From: JANPLN01 sp041736155
GTDB lineage: Bacteria; Bdellovibrionota; Bdellovibrionia; Bdellovibrionales; JAGQZY01
Reading direction: 5' to 3'
Assembly (NCBI GenBank): GCA_041736155.1
Contig: JBGSUL010000109.1
Coordinates: 45,060-109,059, forward strand
DNA: 64,000 nucleotides
Part shown: positions 35,152 to 44,350 of the stretch, in pieces
Layout: each line of letters starts with the position of its first letter
Position numbering within the stretch: position 1 is the first letter of the stretch
Translations under genes and position numbers: made by a program
The notes under the pieces: model-generated
What the model was told of the DNA's origin: nothing
The model's database searches: none
The model's input: the letters and a program-made list of their open reading frames with translations, nothing else

Positions 35152-35263
35152 GGTCCTTCGCTCCGCTCAGGATGATGAGTGCGGCGCCGCTCAGGTGCGA
35201 AAAGGTGCGGCTCTGGTCGGGTGCGACGCTCAACTCCTGTCATCCTGAGTGAAGCGAAGGATC
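35152..35263. repeat. REP-like inverted repeat
   Basis: Positions 35152-35175 and 35240-35263 are reverse complements over 24 bases with three mismatches; the core is CATCCTGAG-type next to GCGAAGGATC. This sequence type, which translates to PERSEG in one frame, recurs in intergenic regions of many bacteria. The 64-base interior is G+C-rich. It lies between the LPS operon (minus) and the 35461 operon (plus). Confidence 0.7.
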
Positions 35264-35460
35264 GCGTATTTCAAATTCTTACAGAAACTGTCTTTTTTGC
35301 TAAAGGCGTCACCATCGCTTAAATTGCGTGCGATTTCCTCCTTTTTAAAGGCAAAAACTGTTCGCGTCCTAACAGAACCTTGACTCCGCGTTAAAGAAAC
35401 AGTTTAACTTCCTCCGGGGAATAGTGCCCTCGGGCACAAAGACATATTGGGGGGAATTCA

Positions 35461-37626
35461 ATGAAGAATCTATTTTTCTTAGGTATCGGATCTGTTCTTA
35501 TCATGTTGGGAGCGGGTTGTTCCAAGTCACCGGAATCATACAATCGGCCAGCGCAACCAGCACCACCTGTGCCATTTGATTCAGGCAAAGCTGTACCTAC
35601 CGACAAAGACTTACAAAAAGCTGAATTTGTGGAAGTGGGCGGCGTTACGAAAACAGCGCTGGAAGTGATCACTGAGCCCATCTCTGACGAAGCCACCGAA
35701 GGCAGTTTTGCTTTTGATGCCAAAGTGCAAGTCGGAGCTCGACGTCCCATTATCTATAAACAAGGAGCGGGTGGTATCACCTTCGATACAACTCTGACAG
35801 AATCCGAAGAGATTCTTGTAAAACCAGAGTACGGTCCGACGGCGACGGGAGATTCTGTTTACCGTGAAGGATTGCGCATCTTTTGGCGCAACGAAGAGCC
35901 GCGCACACCATCGTTGATTGTGATTTGGCCAACATACCTGGGCGAATTGACATTGCCAGCTCCACATTCAGCTCTCAAAATGAGCGCGGAATTAGGTCCT
36001 AAGGGCGCTGAGTTTGGTCATGGTGGATATGAAATCAACACCAAAAAAGGGGCTGAGCAATTATCCATTGATTATTACAATCTGTTCGAAGGCAAAGACA
36101 GCTCTTACAACTGTATTGCAGAGCAAACATGTAATGTGAACTGGGGCGATCTCTCGCAAAAATATTTCCTTTTTGAAATCCCTGGAAAAATGATCTGGAA
36201 CGTGAGTAAAGATCGTTTTGTTTTGTTTATTATGCTTCTAATTGACCCCAAGCCGACCATCGCACTCCCTTTAGATTTAGCCACGGGTTCTTTTGTTGTT
36301 TCAGAAACAGAACAGCTGAGCTTGGGGCAAGATTTCCAAACTGTCGAAGAACAATTGAAAAATATTTTGGATATCGATGGCTCGGATATCAATACATCGG
36401 TTTTTGCTGATACTTTTGCTCGTCAATATGACGGTACACAATTGAGTTTTCTCAAAACGACTTTTGATCGTAAGTCGTTGCAGCCACTTCCTACGGATAC
36501 CTTAATTTCTTCAGTCGTGTGGGATGGTTATCCTGAAGTTCTTGTTTTAGGCAAACAAGGAATCATGGTTTCGGAAACACCGAACGACGTGGATTTGCGT
36601 TTAGTGCCTATGGCTGATTTGGCCAATGCACAGAACACGGAGAGTCTGCGCGAAGTTCCGTTGAACATTCGTTTGGGTTTACAAAAAATAAACGTGAAAT
36701 CATTTGTTGAAAAAATGCGTGTGTTTTTAGAGAAAGAACTCAAAACCATGAATCCATCAGCGACGGTGGCTTCGCGTTTTGTCGGCGCTTTTGACGACAA
36801 AAAAGTGAATCAGTACACGGGGCAAATCGTTGTTTATAATTCTGCGCTAGATCTGGGTTATTTTATTCAGTTCGGTGCCGAAGAAGAAAATGGCAACATG
36901 ACATCGGCTGCCGTCTTAGGCCTGGGGAAATCTCTCAGTTCTGCCGATTCTCTCATCTGGAAGAATTTTAACTCACCAATCGAAAAAGCCGTTGGCCCTA
37001 TGCCGCTCCTTTCTTTAGTAGATGGCAAAGAGCTCACAGACGCGCAAGGAGTTCTGTTAACGAAAGAAGACAAACTCCCGCATTTCACGCAACTTTCGGG
37101 ATTTGCCATTGGCGACCAAGTGGAAGTTCGTGATTGGGATCTGGGTCGCTCTGAAGGGACCATTCGCGTGACATCTGCCACATCTGGCCAGCTCGGGGAT
37201 ATGCGCGCAAGTTATGTCGATAGAGGCACGATCATGGCGGCTTATGATGTCGAGAAGGCAATGCCGCAAAGTGCAGCGCTCGTCAATGTCGGAACATTGG
37301 GTGTGACTTTAGGTTTAAATTTTATTTCCGAGACAGAAGATGTGCGCACATACAAAGTGATGAGCGTGACGTCCTCACTCAATATGTCTTCCATCAAAGA
37401 CCTTTGTGGACAGAGTCAGTGGGCGCCGGCATTTGGTATGAGCAGCCGTCAATTTTTGCAAGAAGTCGCTCTTCTGCAAAATTGTGGTTATCTCCCAAGC
37501 ACAGATGCGGGAGACACAGGACGCCTCGTGGAAGTTTATTTTCCGCAAGACCGAATTCGTTTAAATTTTGACCAGCAAGAGCTTGTTTCTGTAACGATCT
37601 ACGCTCCTAACAGTGAGGTGAAGTAA
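35461..37626 (+). CDS. Large lipoprotein, first gene of metalloprotease operon
   Basis: A 721-residue predicted lipoprotein with lipobox GAGC near residue 20 followed by a Pro-rich linker. The rest looks strand-rich and soluble; I do not recognise a family. GGGGGG stands before the ATG. Its stop overlaps the next gene's start by one base (TAATG), so it is coupled to the 1064-residue zinc protease lipoprotein. A role as partner, inhibitor or chaperone of that protease is inference from context. Confidence 0.82.
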   Translation: MKNLFFLGIGSVLIMLGAGCSKSPESYNRPAQPAPPVPFDSGKAVPTDKDLQKAEFVEVGGVTKTALEVITEPISDEATEGSFAFDAKVQVGARRPIIYKQGAGGITFDTTLTESEEILVKPEYGPTATGDSVYREGLRIFWRNEEPRTPSLIVIWPTYLGELTLPAPHSALKMSAELGPKGAEFGHGGYEINTKKGAEQLSIDYYNLFEGKDSSYNCIAEQTCNVNWGDLSQKYFLFEIPGKMIWNVSKDRFVLFIMLLIDPKPTIALPLDLATGSFVVSETEQLSLGQDFQTVEEQLKNILDIDGSDINTSVFADTFARQYDGTQLSFLKTTFDRKSLQPLPTDTLISSVVWDGYPEVLVLGKQGIMVSETPNDVDLRLVPMADLANAQNTESLREVPLNIRLGLQKINVKSFVEKMRVFLEKELKTMNPSATVASRFVGAFDDKKVNQYTGQIVVYNSALDLGYFIQFGAEEENGNMTSAAVLGLGKSLSSADSLIWKNFNSPIEKAVGPMPLLSLVDGKELTDAQGVLLTKEDKLPHFTQLSGFAIGDQVEVRDWDLGRSEGTIRVTSATSGQLGDMRASYVDRGTIMAAYDVEKAMPQSAALVNVGTLGVTLGLNFISETEDVRTYKVMSVTSSLNMSSIKDLCGQSQWAPAFGMSSRQFLQEVALLQNCGYLPSTDAGDTGRLVEVYFPQDRIRLNFDQQELVSVTIYAPNSEVK

Positions 37627-40600
37627 TGAGAGCTTTATATCTTTTAGTCATCGCTAGTGTTGCCCTGATCTCCTGCGCGAAAGATCGCGGAGTCGACCCA
37701 CTTCGTTATCAGACCACCGAAATGTGGCAGCCCAAAAGTCAGTACTATGGAGATCGTTCAGATATGCGAACTCCCTTTTACGCCAAAGTCACTGTGGTGA
37801 AGAACACCAATGATGGTGGTTTTGCAGCTGTGGGTTATCAAACAGATATGCGCGTCGGTTACTTTAACTTCACTCGCGACAGTCTCCAGTTTATCAGCAC
37901 ACAGGGAGCCTATCGTGGGAGAGTCGGAGCTACGATGAACGAGGCTCCGATTATTTATTCATGGCCAGTAACCCATCATCAAGCACAACTGCAAGAGAAC
38001 GATGGCAAGACGACGAATAAAGAAATCGATGATGACAAATTGTCATGGGATAAAAAGAACTTTTTTAAACCCGATTTTGCTAAGCCGGATGTGACTGAAG
38101 ACAACACCTTTCTGCGTGGAGAGAGCGAATGTTGGCCGGTGAAATCTCGCCGCCTTGTGGATAATAGCATCCAGCTTGAAAAAGGTTATGTGAGCTTTGT
38201 GATCGAAGTTCTTTATGATCGCAATTGTTATGGTTCAGATAGCGCTTATATGAATGGCCACACAACGTATGCTGTTCAGTACCGTTATTCTTTCCGTGAA
38301 GTGGTTGAGTCCGATTACAAACCTTTGATGTATGCGGGAGAGCAAGATCCACGCATGCGCAAGTTCGGTTATTTTCAATCCACCAAGGAAGAATTGGTGA
38401 AAGGCGAGAAAAAGAATCTTTTCTTTGTCAACCGTTGGAATCCGAACAAAAGCCATCACTTTTATTTTACCAAGGTGTTTCCGGCAAAATACAAATCGAT
38501 CTATTATGATATTTTTGAAAAAACGAACAAAGTGTTCTCTGATAAGGGTTTGAAAGTTCGCTTTTACTTACACGAAAACGATTACGATCCTGAAACAGGA
38601 AAGCAAACGGGTAAACCTAAAGAGTTTGGCGATCTTCGTTATTCCTTTATCAACTTGATTGAAGAATATGATCCGGCAGCTCCACTGGGCTACGGACCTT
38701 CCGATGCGGATCCTTATACCGGTGAAATCGTTGCTGCTAACCTCAACGTATGGTCGGCGATGTTGGAAATGTACTTGCGTCGTATCGAAGTGAGTTATTT
38801 CAGAAACGGCACGGAGCCGGAGCTTGCGCAAAAAAGCAAATGGGATAACTCCACATTGTATTCTGAGATGAAGAATCTCTTGGAAGAAGAAGATCCTACA
38901 AAATGGGTTCCAGGCTGGTCATCTCCTGGCATGGAAAGCATGTTTAATAAAATGGCGAACTACACTGTGTACACGTATCCAGGTTGGAATGCGTTTACAG
39001 GAATGGGCACAAAAGTTCCAGTGACGCCTTTTTATGACAAAGCCACGCCGCAAGGATTTCAGGAAAAAGAGTTCACTCTTTCAGCGAAAGAAATGGTTGA
39101 TCTTAACGTAGGTCAAACCATCGTGGATTATATTCTCAATACACAGTTCCCACAAACCGAAACGGTGACGTTGGATATGCGTTTGATCAATTATCGTCCT
39201 TTGGAAAACTCTGCCATGCTCAAGGCGATGCCTCAGGCTATGCAAAAAATTAATCTCGACAGTCTCAAAGAATTGACTTCGGGAATGGAGCAGTACGAGA
39301 AGCAAGAAATGAAGTACGTTCACGACAACGTGAGCGGCCATTGTCGCATGTCCATGGAAAGTTCTTTGGTCGGTGTTGAGCGCTACATGTTGTTTGGTTT
39401 TACCACGGATGAAATCGCGGAAGCGATCATCTACAATACATCTATCCATGAATTGGGGCACAACCTCAATTTACGCCATAACTTTTATGGATCTGTGGAT
39501 AAGGCCAACTTTTCCCCAGCCTCTGTTCCTAAATACTGGACGGAGTTTGTTAAGGATGCCGACGGCAATATTAAGTTGGATGAAAGCAATCGTCCCATGG
39601 TGACTGGTAATAAAATCCCTGTGATAGGTGCGGATGGCAATCAAGAGCTGTGGCCATCGACTTCATCGTCGGTGATGGATTACATGCGTCTGCAAGATGA
39701 ATTCTTCTCGCAACGCGATTGGGAGCCCTACGATAAAGCGGCACTTCTCTATGCGTACAGCGATGGTAAAATGGATGATGGTAAACTCTACTTGTATTGC
39801 TCGGACGAGCACACTTTGGCGAGCGCTATCTGTAATCGTTTTGATCGTGGAACGACGCCTTCGGAAATTGCTATGTCGTTTATCGATACTTACGAAGAAG
39901 GTTATTTTATCCGTAACTATCGTTTTGAGAGACAGTACTGGAATACATCCGGTTACATGAGCGGTATCATTAGCCTGATGCGCGAGATTAAAGAGTTCTT
40001 GCCAATGTGGCGTGCGGCTTTTTACGAGACAAATATTCGTGAACTTCTCAAAAAAGAAAAAATCACTGACAAAATCGCTGGTGATGAAATTATTGAGAAC
40101 ATGGACCGTGAGATGAAACAAGCGGTGAAGTTGAGTATGGCTTTTTACCAAGCGGTTCTTGCACAAAAAAATACGGACAAGCCGTATCGCAGTGTTTATG
40201 AGCTGGGCACCGGCGCTTTACAACGCATGGGTATCGGTAGCGATAAAATGGTCGCTATGTACTTCTTGGCAGGCGACGATGAGCTGTTCTACAACCCGAA
40301 CCGTGTACTGCTGTACTCGTCATATCTTACATATATGAATGAGCCTGAGTTTGCTCCCATGATGTATAAGCTGATGGAGAACGTGGTCACTCAGCGTGTT
40401 GACATGGAGCCATGGTTTATCTCCTTTGGACGTCAGCTTTACGCTCAGTCGGCGATGAACTACTCCAATCGTGATAACGTCGATTTTATCAAAAAGATTA
40501 AAATCAAAAAATTCACCATCGAAGAGCTCGGTGAGTACTTCAATTACCAGATTGATTCGAGCAGTGGCAAAATTTCAAACCTTGTGACGCTTACTCAGTC

Positions 40601-40820
40601 TAAGGATTTGGATTTTGATATTGGTGAGGAAGTGGCTGTGGTTCGCGTGAATACCAGCTACTATATGTTCTCGAAGCAAGACAGTGAGTACGCATTTGAT
40701 ATTTACAAAGGTATTAAAAGTGCCGAAGAAAATGATAGCTCCACCGTGGAAGGACAACAGGACTTGTTAGAACTCTATTACATTTATAGTTTATCAACAG
40801 GAACTGGGGGGATCATTTGA
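37626..40820 (+). CDS. Giant zinc metalloprotease lipoprotein
   Basis: A 1064-residue predicted lipoprotein (lipobox LISC near residue 17) with a zincin core: HELGHNLNLRH at about residues 608-618, which gives the HExxHxxxxxH zinc site, and a SVMDY Met-turn near 682, the metzincin pattern. The arrangement (HELGHNLxLRHNF plus SVMDY) resembles the DUF5117/DUF4953-type zinc-dependent metalloproteases of Bacteroidota and relatives. The N-terminal 550 residues are strand-rich. It is predicted to sit on the outer membrane and cleave protein outside or in the periplasm. Genes on both sides overlap it by one and four bases. Confidence 0.9.
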   Translation: MRALYLLVIASVALISCAKDRGVDPLRYQTTEMWQPKSQYYGDRSDMRTPFYAKVTVVKNTNDGGFAAVGYQTDMRVGYFNFTRDSLQFISTQGAYRGRVGATMNEAPIIYSWPVTHHQAQLQENDGKTTNKEIDDDKLSWDKKNFFKPDFAKPDVTEDNTFLRGESECWPVKSRRLVDNSIQLEKGYVSFVIEVLYDRNCYGSDSAYMNGHTTYAVQYRYSFREVVESDYKPLMYAGEQDPRMRKFGYFQSTKEELVKGEKKNLFFVNRWNPNKSHHFYFTKVFPAKYKSIYYDIFEKTNKVFSDKGLKVRFYLHENDYDPETGKQTGKPKEFGDLRYSFINLIEEYDPAAPLGYGPSDADPYTGEIVAANLNVWSAMLEMYLRRIEVSYFRNGTEPELAQKSKWDNSTLYSEMKNLLEEEDPTKWVPGWSSPGMESMFNKMANYTVYTYPGWNAFTGMGTKVPVTPFYDKATPQGFQEKEFTLSAKEMVDLNVGQTIVDYILNTQFPQTETVTLDMRLINYRPLENSAMLKAMPQAMQKINLDSLKELTSGMEQYEKQEMKYVHDNVSGHCRMSMESSLVGVERYMLFGFTTDEIAEAIIYNTSIHELGHNLNLRHNFYGSVDKANFSPASVPKYWTEFVKDADGNIKLDESNRPMVTGNKIPVIGADGNQELWPSTSSSVMDYMRLQDEFFSQRDWEPYDKAALLYAYSDGKMDDGKLYLYCSDEHTLASAICNRFDRGTTPSEIAMSFIDTYEEGYFIRNYRFERQYWNTSGYMSGIISLMREIKEFLPMWRAAFYETNIRELLKKEKITDKIAGDEIIENMDREMKQAVKLSMAFYQAVLAQKNTDKPYRSVYELGTGALQRMGIGSDKMVAMYFLAGDDELFYNPNRVLLYSSYLTYMNEPEFAPMMYKLMENVVTQRVDMEPWFISFGRQLYAQSAMNYSNRDNVDFIKKIKIKKFTIEELGEYFNYQIDSSSGKISNLVTLTQSKDLDFDIGEEVAVVRVNTSYYMFSKQDSEYAFDIYKGIKSAEENDSSTVEGQQDLLELYYIYSLSTGTGGII

Positions 40821-41683
40821 GATATCTGAGTCTTCTTTTGGCCATGTTAGTTGCATCGTCTGCTTACGCCGCCAATATGGCGACGAGCGATGTGACTAAC
40901 CAGGCGCAAGTTAAAAAATGGCATATGCTGTTTGACGTAAATCATCAGCCAACGGCGCGAGATGATCAATTCTCATCGACAGATGTCACTCTGTTTTTTG
41001 ACTACGCCTTAAACCCAAAAAACTCCCTGCGGATTATGCAAGCGCCCACCAAGACCTATGATCTTGGTGGAACTCGCGGAGAAAACGAGTGGATTCCGTC
41101 TGATACTATTTTATCGCATTTTTGGAATATGCCTGGGCAAATCGAGTCTACGGGCACACGCTTTCGTTTAGTGTCGGTGGTCAATTTGCCCACGTCCATA
41201 GAGTCGCAAGACAACGATAAGATTCTGACCTTTGGGAATACGCTCCAGATAAATACGATGGTGGGCGGCGTGTTTTTAGCCAGTCTGCGCCCTTTTTATC
41301 GTTACAATTGGAACAAGTACAAAACGTCAGGTTTTGGCGAGACGGGTGGGCGCCCACTGCCGGTTCTCACGTATGGAATCACCATGGTGAATTCCTATAG
41401 TATTAATGACAAGATTTCTTTGAATGGTTCGTTCTCGTGGGCGGTGATTCAAGAGTCGCCAAGTCAGTACGATACGAGCACAAACATGAATGGTATGTTT
41501 GGTGAAAATCCCAATGGGACCTACAGTATCAGTTTGTCGGCGAACTATTCGTGGACAGATAAAGTGGCCACTTATGTGGGGTATTTTCAAGGGACGAACT
41601 ATTTGCAAGATGGACGCTTTGAAGTCTATGCCTATGATCCGCGAGCTTCACGCTACTCAGCTGGCTTAACGCTCTATTGGTAG
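40817..41683 (+). CDS. Outer-membrane beta-barrel-like protein
   Basis: A 288-residue protein with signal peptide (ending SSAYA). The mature part alternates short amphipathic strands and turns and ends in LTLYW, an aromatic C-terminus typical of barrels recognised by BamA. The start is TTG at 40817 with GGGGGA upstream, four bases inside the protease gene. Third gene of the lipoprotein-protease-barrel operon; it could anchor or export partners, but function is unknown. Confidence 0.78.
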   Translation: MRYLSLLLAMLVASSAYAANMATSDVTNQAQVKKWHMLFDVNHQPTARDDQFSSTDVTLFFDYALNPKNSLRIMQAPTKTYDLGGTRGENEWIPSDTILSHFWNMPGQIESTGTRFRLVSVVNLPTSIESQDNDKILTFGNTLQINTMVGGVFLASLRPFYRYNWNKYKTSGFGETGGRPLPVLTYGITMVNSYSINDKISLNGSFSWAVIQESPSQYDTSTNMNGMFGENPNGTYSISLSANYSWTDKVATYVGYFQGTNYLQDGRFEVYAYDPRASRYSAGLTLYW

Positions 41684-41696
41684 AATTATTTTTTTT

Positions 41697-41765
41697 GAAT
41701 AGGGATCAACTCCCTATTCCTTCCTATTTTCAAATATTTTCGGAGAAAATTCATTCTCCGAAAAT
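41697..41765. terminator. Two hairpins at a convergent gene end
   Basis: GAATAGGGA/TCCCTATTC (41697-41719) and ATTTTCGGAGAA/TTCTCCGAAAAT (41736-41765) are perfect stems of 9 and 12 bp. The second lies within the 3' end of the minus-strand gene and is followed on the plus strand by TTCTTAA. Likely terminators for the plus-strand operon, though U-tracts are poor. Confidence 0.4.
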
Positions 41766-42493
41766 TTCTTAACCGTGATTTTATTCACATCTAATTGCGT
41801 GCTGCGGTTCTTCTTTACATTTTTCATTACCACATTTTGAGCACGCCATTGATTGTCGATATTTTTGTGATTATTAAAAGTGATGGTTTTTATAAGAGTG
41901 TTGTCCGCATCGTAGTACTCGGCTTTTTGCAAATACTTATGAGTTGCATCCACCCAGGTTTTTATATGGGAGTAGGAGGAGTCTTTAATGTTGAGCGGGA
42001 TGCTGTCAAAAACCAAAATGGTTTTGGTGCCCTCGTTGAGAGTTTCTAAAAGTCTATGAGAACAGTTTCGGTAAAAAGCCAAGCTTAAATCTTCGAGATT
42101 AAATTCTGAATCGAGAAAACGTGTTTTACGTAAAATCCCCTTAACCTCGCGTGCGTGTTTTTCTGCGGGGACGTAGTGCCATTGAGTGACCAATGTGTCG
42201 TTGGTGACGGTGGTCAGCAAACTTGTGCTCATCAGGTCAGCAGGGGCTAGGGTCTTGATAAGACTTTGCTGATCTTTTTCATTTTTTTTCATGATTAAAA
42301 TTTGTCGCTCGCGCACAGTGCCGTCAGGTTCCAAAATGGTCATCTTGACTTCGATTTCTTCCGAGTTCTTGTAAAGATCGCGTTCGATGGATTTGAGTAG
42401 GTCGCCGTTATTGTCTTCGGCATAAACAAATAAACCCCAAAAAATAGAGATGGATAACACTAAAAATGAAAGTAAATTTTGGCGATTCAACAT
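41714..42493 (-). CDS. Outer membrane lipoprotein-sorting protein-like (LolA-like fold)
   Basis: A 259-residue exported protein with signal peptide (to about residue 25, VYA). VKMTILEPDGTVRERQILIMKK, STSLLTTV, QWHYVPAEKHAREV and IKTWVDATHKYLQKAEYYDADN match the LolA-like family annotated as outer membrane lipoprotein-sorting proteins (COG2834 type), which often pair with RND or MmpL exporters to carry lipids. No exporter is adjacent here; the neighbour is a divergent MFS gene. No Shine-Dalgarno is clear before ATG 42493. Confidence 0.82.
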   Translation of the reverse strand: MLNRQNLLSFLVLSISIFWGLFVYAEDNNGDLLKSIERDLYKNSEEIEVKMTILEPDGTVRERQILIMKKNEKDQQSLIKTLAPADLMSTSLLTTVTNDTLVTQWHYVPAEKHAREVKGILRKTRFLDSEFNLEDLSLAFYRNCSHRLLETLNEGTKTILVFDSIPLNIKDSSYSHIKTWVDATHKYLQKAEYYDADNTLIKTITFNNHKNIDNQWRAQNVVMKNVKKNRSTQLDVNKITVKKFSENEFSPKIFENRKE

Positions 42494-42619
42494 GGTCTAA
42501 AATAGTATCGATCTTATCTTAAAAACGGGAAAGAGCCGAGTCTGAGAACTAGACCTTGTCCGTCGTCCTACGACAGAGCATTAGTTGACTCTCTGCTCAG
42601 GGACTCCTATCCTAGCGAA

Positions 42620-43825
42620 GTGAAAGTCCAGCTGACGACTCAGGAAAAATTCCTTCTCTTCGTTCTCGCCGCCATTCAGTTCAATCATATTGTGGACTTT
42701 ATGATTTTGATGCCATTAGGGCCGCAGCTGATGCGTATTTTCTCGATAAGCACCAATGAGTTTAGTTTTTTAGTTTCGAGTTATACGTTTTGTGCCGCGA
42801 TCAGTGGTTTTTTGGTTTCCTTTATCATGGATAAATTTGATCGCAAAAAATTACTGATCTTCTTTTTTTGCGGTTTCTGTTTGGGAACATTAGCGTGCGG
42901 AATTGCGCCCACTTACAAACTTTTATTAATCTCGCGAGCCATCACTGGGGCTTTTGGTGGCGTTTTAAATTCCGTGGTCCTCTCCATTGTCAGTGACTCC
43001 ATTCCCTACGAAAAACGAGGCGCCGCCATGGGAATCGTATCCACCGCCTTCTCTTTGGCCTCGGTGGCGGGGGTTCCGTTTGCATTACTTATTGCCAACT
43101 CGTGGGGTTGGCATGTGAGTTTTTTAAGCTTAGCGGCTTTATCTGTCGTGATTTTAACTTTGGCCATTATTAAAATTCCCGAACAAAGTCAGCATCTCAC
43201 TGCGCGCGCTACAAGTTCGGTCTTAGAGCCACTCCATCATGTTTTTCAAACGCCTACGGAAATTTGGGCTTTGGTATTTGGTGGCTGTTTGGTGTTGGGG
43301 CAGTTTATGGTGATTCCGTTTTTGAGTCAGTCGTTGGTGGCCAATGCGGGCATGACCGAGAAGCAACTTCCGCTCGTTTATTTAGTCGGGGGGGCGTTAA
43401 CGTTTGTTACTGGGCCTCTCGTAGGAAAATGGGCCGATATCTACGGTAAACATGTAGTGTTTCGTTATGGCTTGTTGTTCTCGTTTTTTGCGACCTTGAT
43501 TATCACCCATTTAGCCAAAACCCCTTTGCCCATTATACTGACCATTGTGGGTGTCTTTTTTATTAGCGTGAATGCGCGTTGGGTTCCGGCTCTCGCTTTG
43601 ATTTCGGGTGTGGCTACGCCTCAATACCGTGGCTCCTTTATGAGTTTTGTTGGTTGCATACAGCAATTGATGGCCGCGTGTGGTGCCATGCTCGCGGGGA
43701 TGATTGTGGTGCAAGATCCAGCGGGTGGGTTGCATAATTACGGTTGGGTCGGCGTGATTTCTGTGTGTGTCTCACTCTGCGCTTTGGCACTTTCTTACAA
43801 AGTCAGTCGCGTCCCCGGCGGCTAA
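42620..43825 (+). CDS. Major facilitator superfamily transporter
   Basis: A 401-residue protein with about twelve hydrophobic segments. MFS motif A is recognisable after the second segment (IMDKFDRKKLLI), and RAITGAFGG follows in the fourth. It fits the sugar-efflux/arabinose-efflux-like branch of drug:H+ antiporters, but the substrate cannot be told. It begins with GTG at 42620. It lies divergent from the LolA-like gene and convergent with arfB across a tandem palindromic repeat. Confidence 0.9.
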   Translation: MKVQLTTQEKFLLFVLAAIQFNHIVDFMILMPLGPQLMRIFSISTNEFSFLVSSYTFCAAISGFLVSFIMDKFDRKKLLIFFFCGFCLGTLACGIAPTYKLLLISRAITGAFGGVLNSVVLSIVSDSIPYEKRGAAMGIVSTAFSLASVAGVPFALLIANSWGWHVSFLSLAALSVVILTLAIIKIPEQSQHLTARATSSVLEPLHHVFQTPTEIWALVFGGCLVLGQFMVIPFLSQSLVANAGMTEKQLPLVYLVGGALTFVTGPLVGKWADIYGKHVVFRYGLLFSFFATLIITHLAKTPLPIILTIVGVFFISVNARWVPALALISGVATPQYRGSFMSFVGCIQQLMAACGAMLAGMIVVQDPAGGLHNYGWVGVISVCVSLCALALSYKVSRVPGG

Positions 43826-43850
43826 TATTCGTTTCCAGACCCAAAATGCC

Positions 43851-43930
43851 GCACCATCCCCCGAAAAGGTACGCCGTACCTTTTCGTGCTGCACCGTGAC
43901 CCGAAAAGGTACGGCGTACCTTTTAGTCCT
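43851..43930. repeat. Two tandem 40-bp units, each with a GGTACG palindrome
   Basis: Units at 43851-43890 and 43891-43930 both begin GCACC and share CCCGAAAAGGTACG. In the first, CGAAAAGGTACG (43862-43873) and its reverse complement flank a central C. In the second, AAAAGGTACG (43904-43913) and its reverse complement flank a central G, ending in the stop codon of arfB. The site lies between the convergent MFS and arfB genes, so bidirectional termination is likely. Confidence 0.85.
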
Positions 43931-44348
43931 CTTGCCATTTGCTTTGGCGGCCTTTTTTGATGTCTGATTTGTGGCGTTTGCTTTCTACGCGTTTTTTTTG
44001 TGAGCTGTAGGTGGGTTTGGTGGCTCGGCGTGCTTTGGGTTTATGGAACGCTTTTGCCAATCGTTCTTGTAAGCGGTTTAAAACTTCTTTGCGATTTTGG
44101 TCTAAATCGCGAAAAACATCACTGCGAATAAATACAATACCGTCCGTATTGATGATGGCTGACATTTTTTTTTGAATGATATCCTTCTGCTCTTCAGAAA
44201 GAATCTGCGAGCTGCGAAAGTCCCAACGAAGTTGCACGGAAGAATTGGTTTTGTTGACGTTCTGCCCGCCGGGTCCACGGCTTCGTTGACTGACAAAGTC
44301 GAATTCATGAAAGTGATTTTTGACAAAGGGGACCGCTATTGAACTCAT
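43923..44348 (-). CDS. arfB: Alternative ribosome-rescue factor ArfB
   Basis: A 141-residue release-factor-like protein. The catalytic GGQ lies in SRGPGGQNVNKTNS at about residues 24-36. There is no stop-codon recognition domain, and the C-terminus is a long basic tail (KKRVESKRHKSDIKKGRQSK) that in ArfB/YaeJ enters the empty mRNA channel. It hydrolyses peptidyl-tRNA on stalled ribosomes. It lies two bases after the 44351 gene and ends the six-gene minus-strand cluster. Confidence 0.94.
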   Translation of the reverse strand: MSSIAVPFVKNHFHEFDFVSQRSRGPGGQNVNKTNSSVQLRWDFRSSQILSEEQKDIIQKKMSAIINTDGIVFIRSDVFRDLDQNRKEVLNRLQERLAKAFHKPKARRATKPTYSSQKKRVESKRHKSDIKKGRQSKWQED

Positions 44349-44350
44349 GA

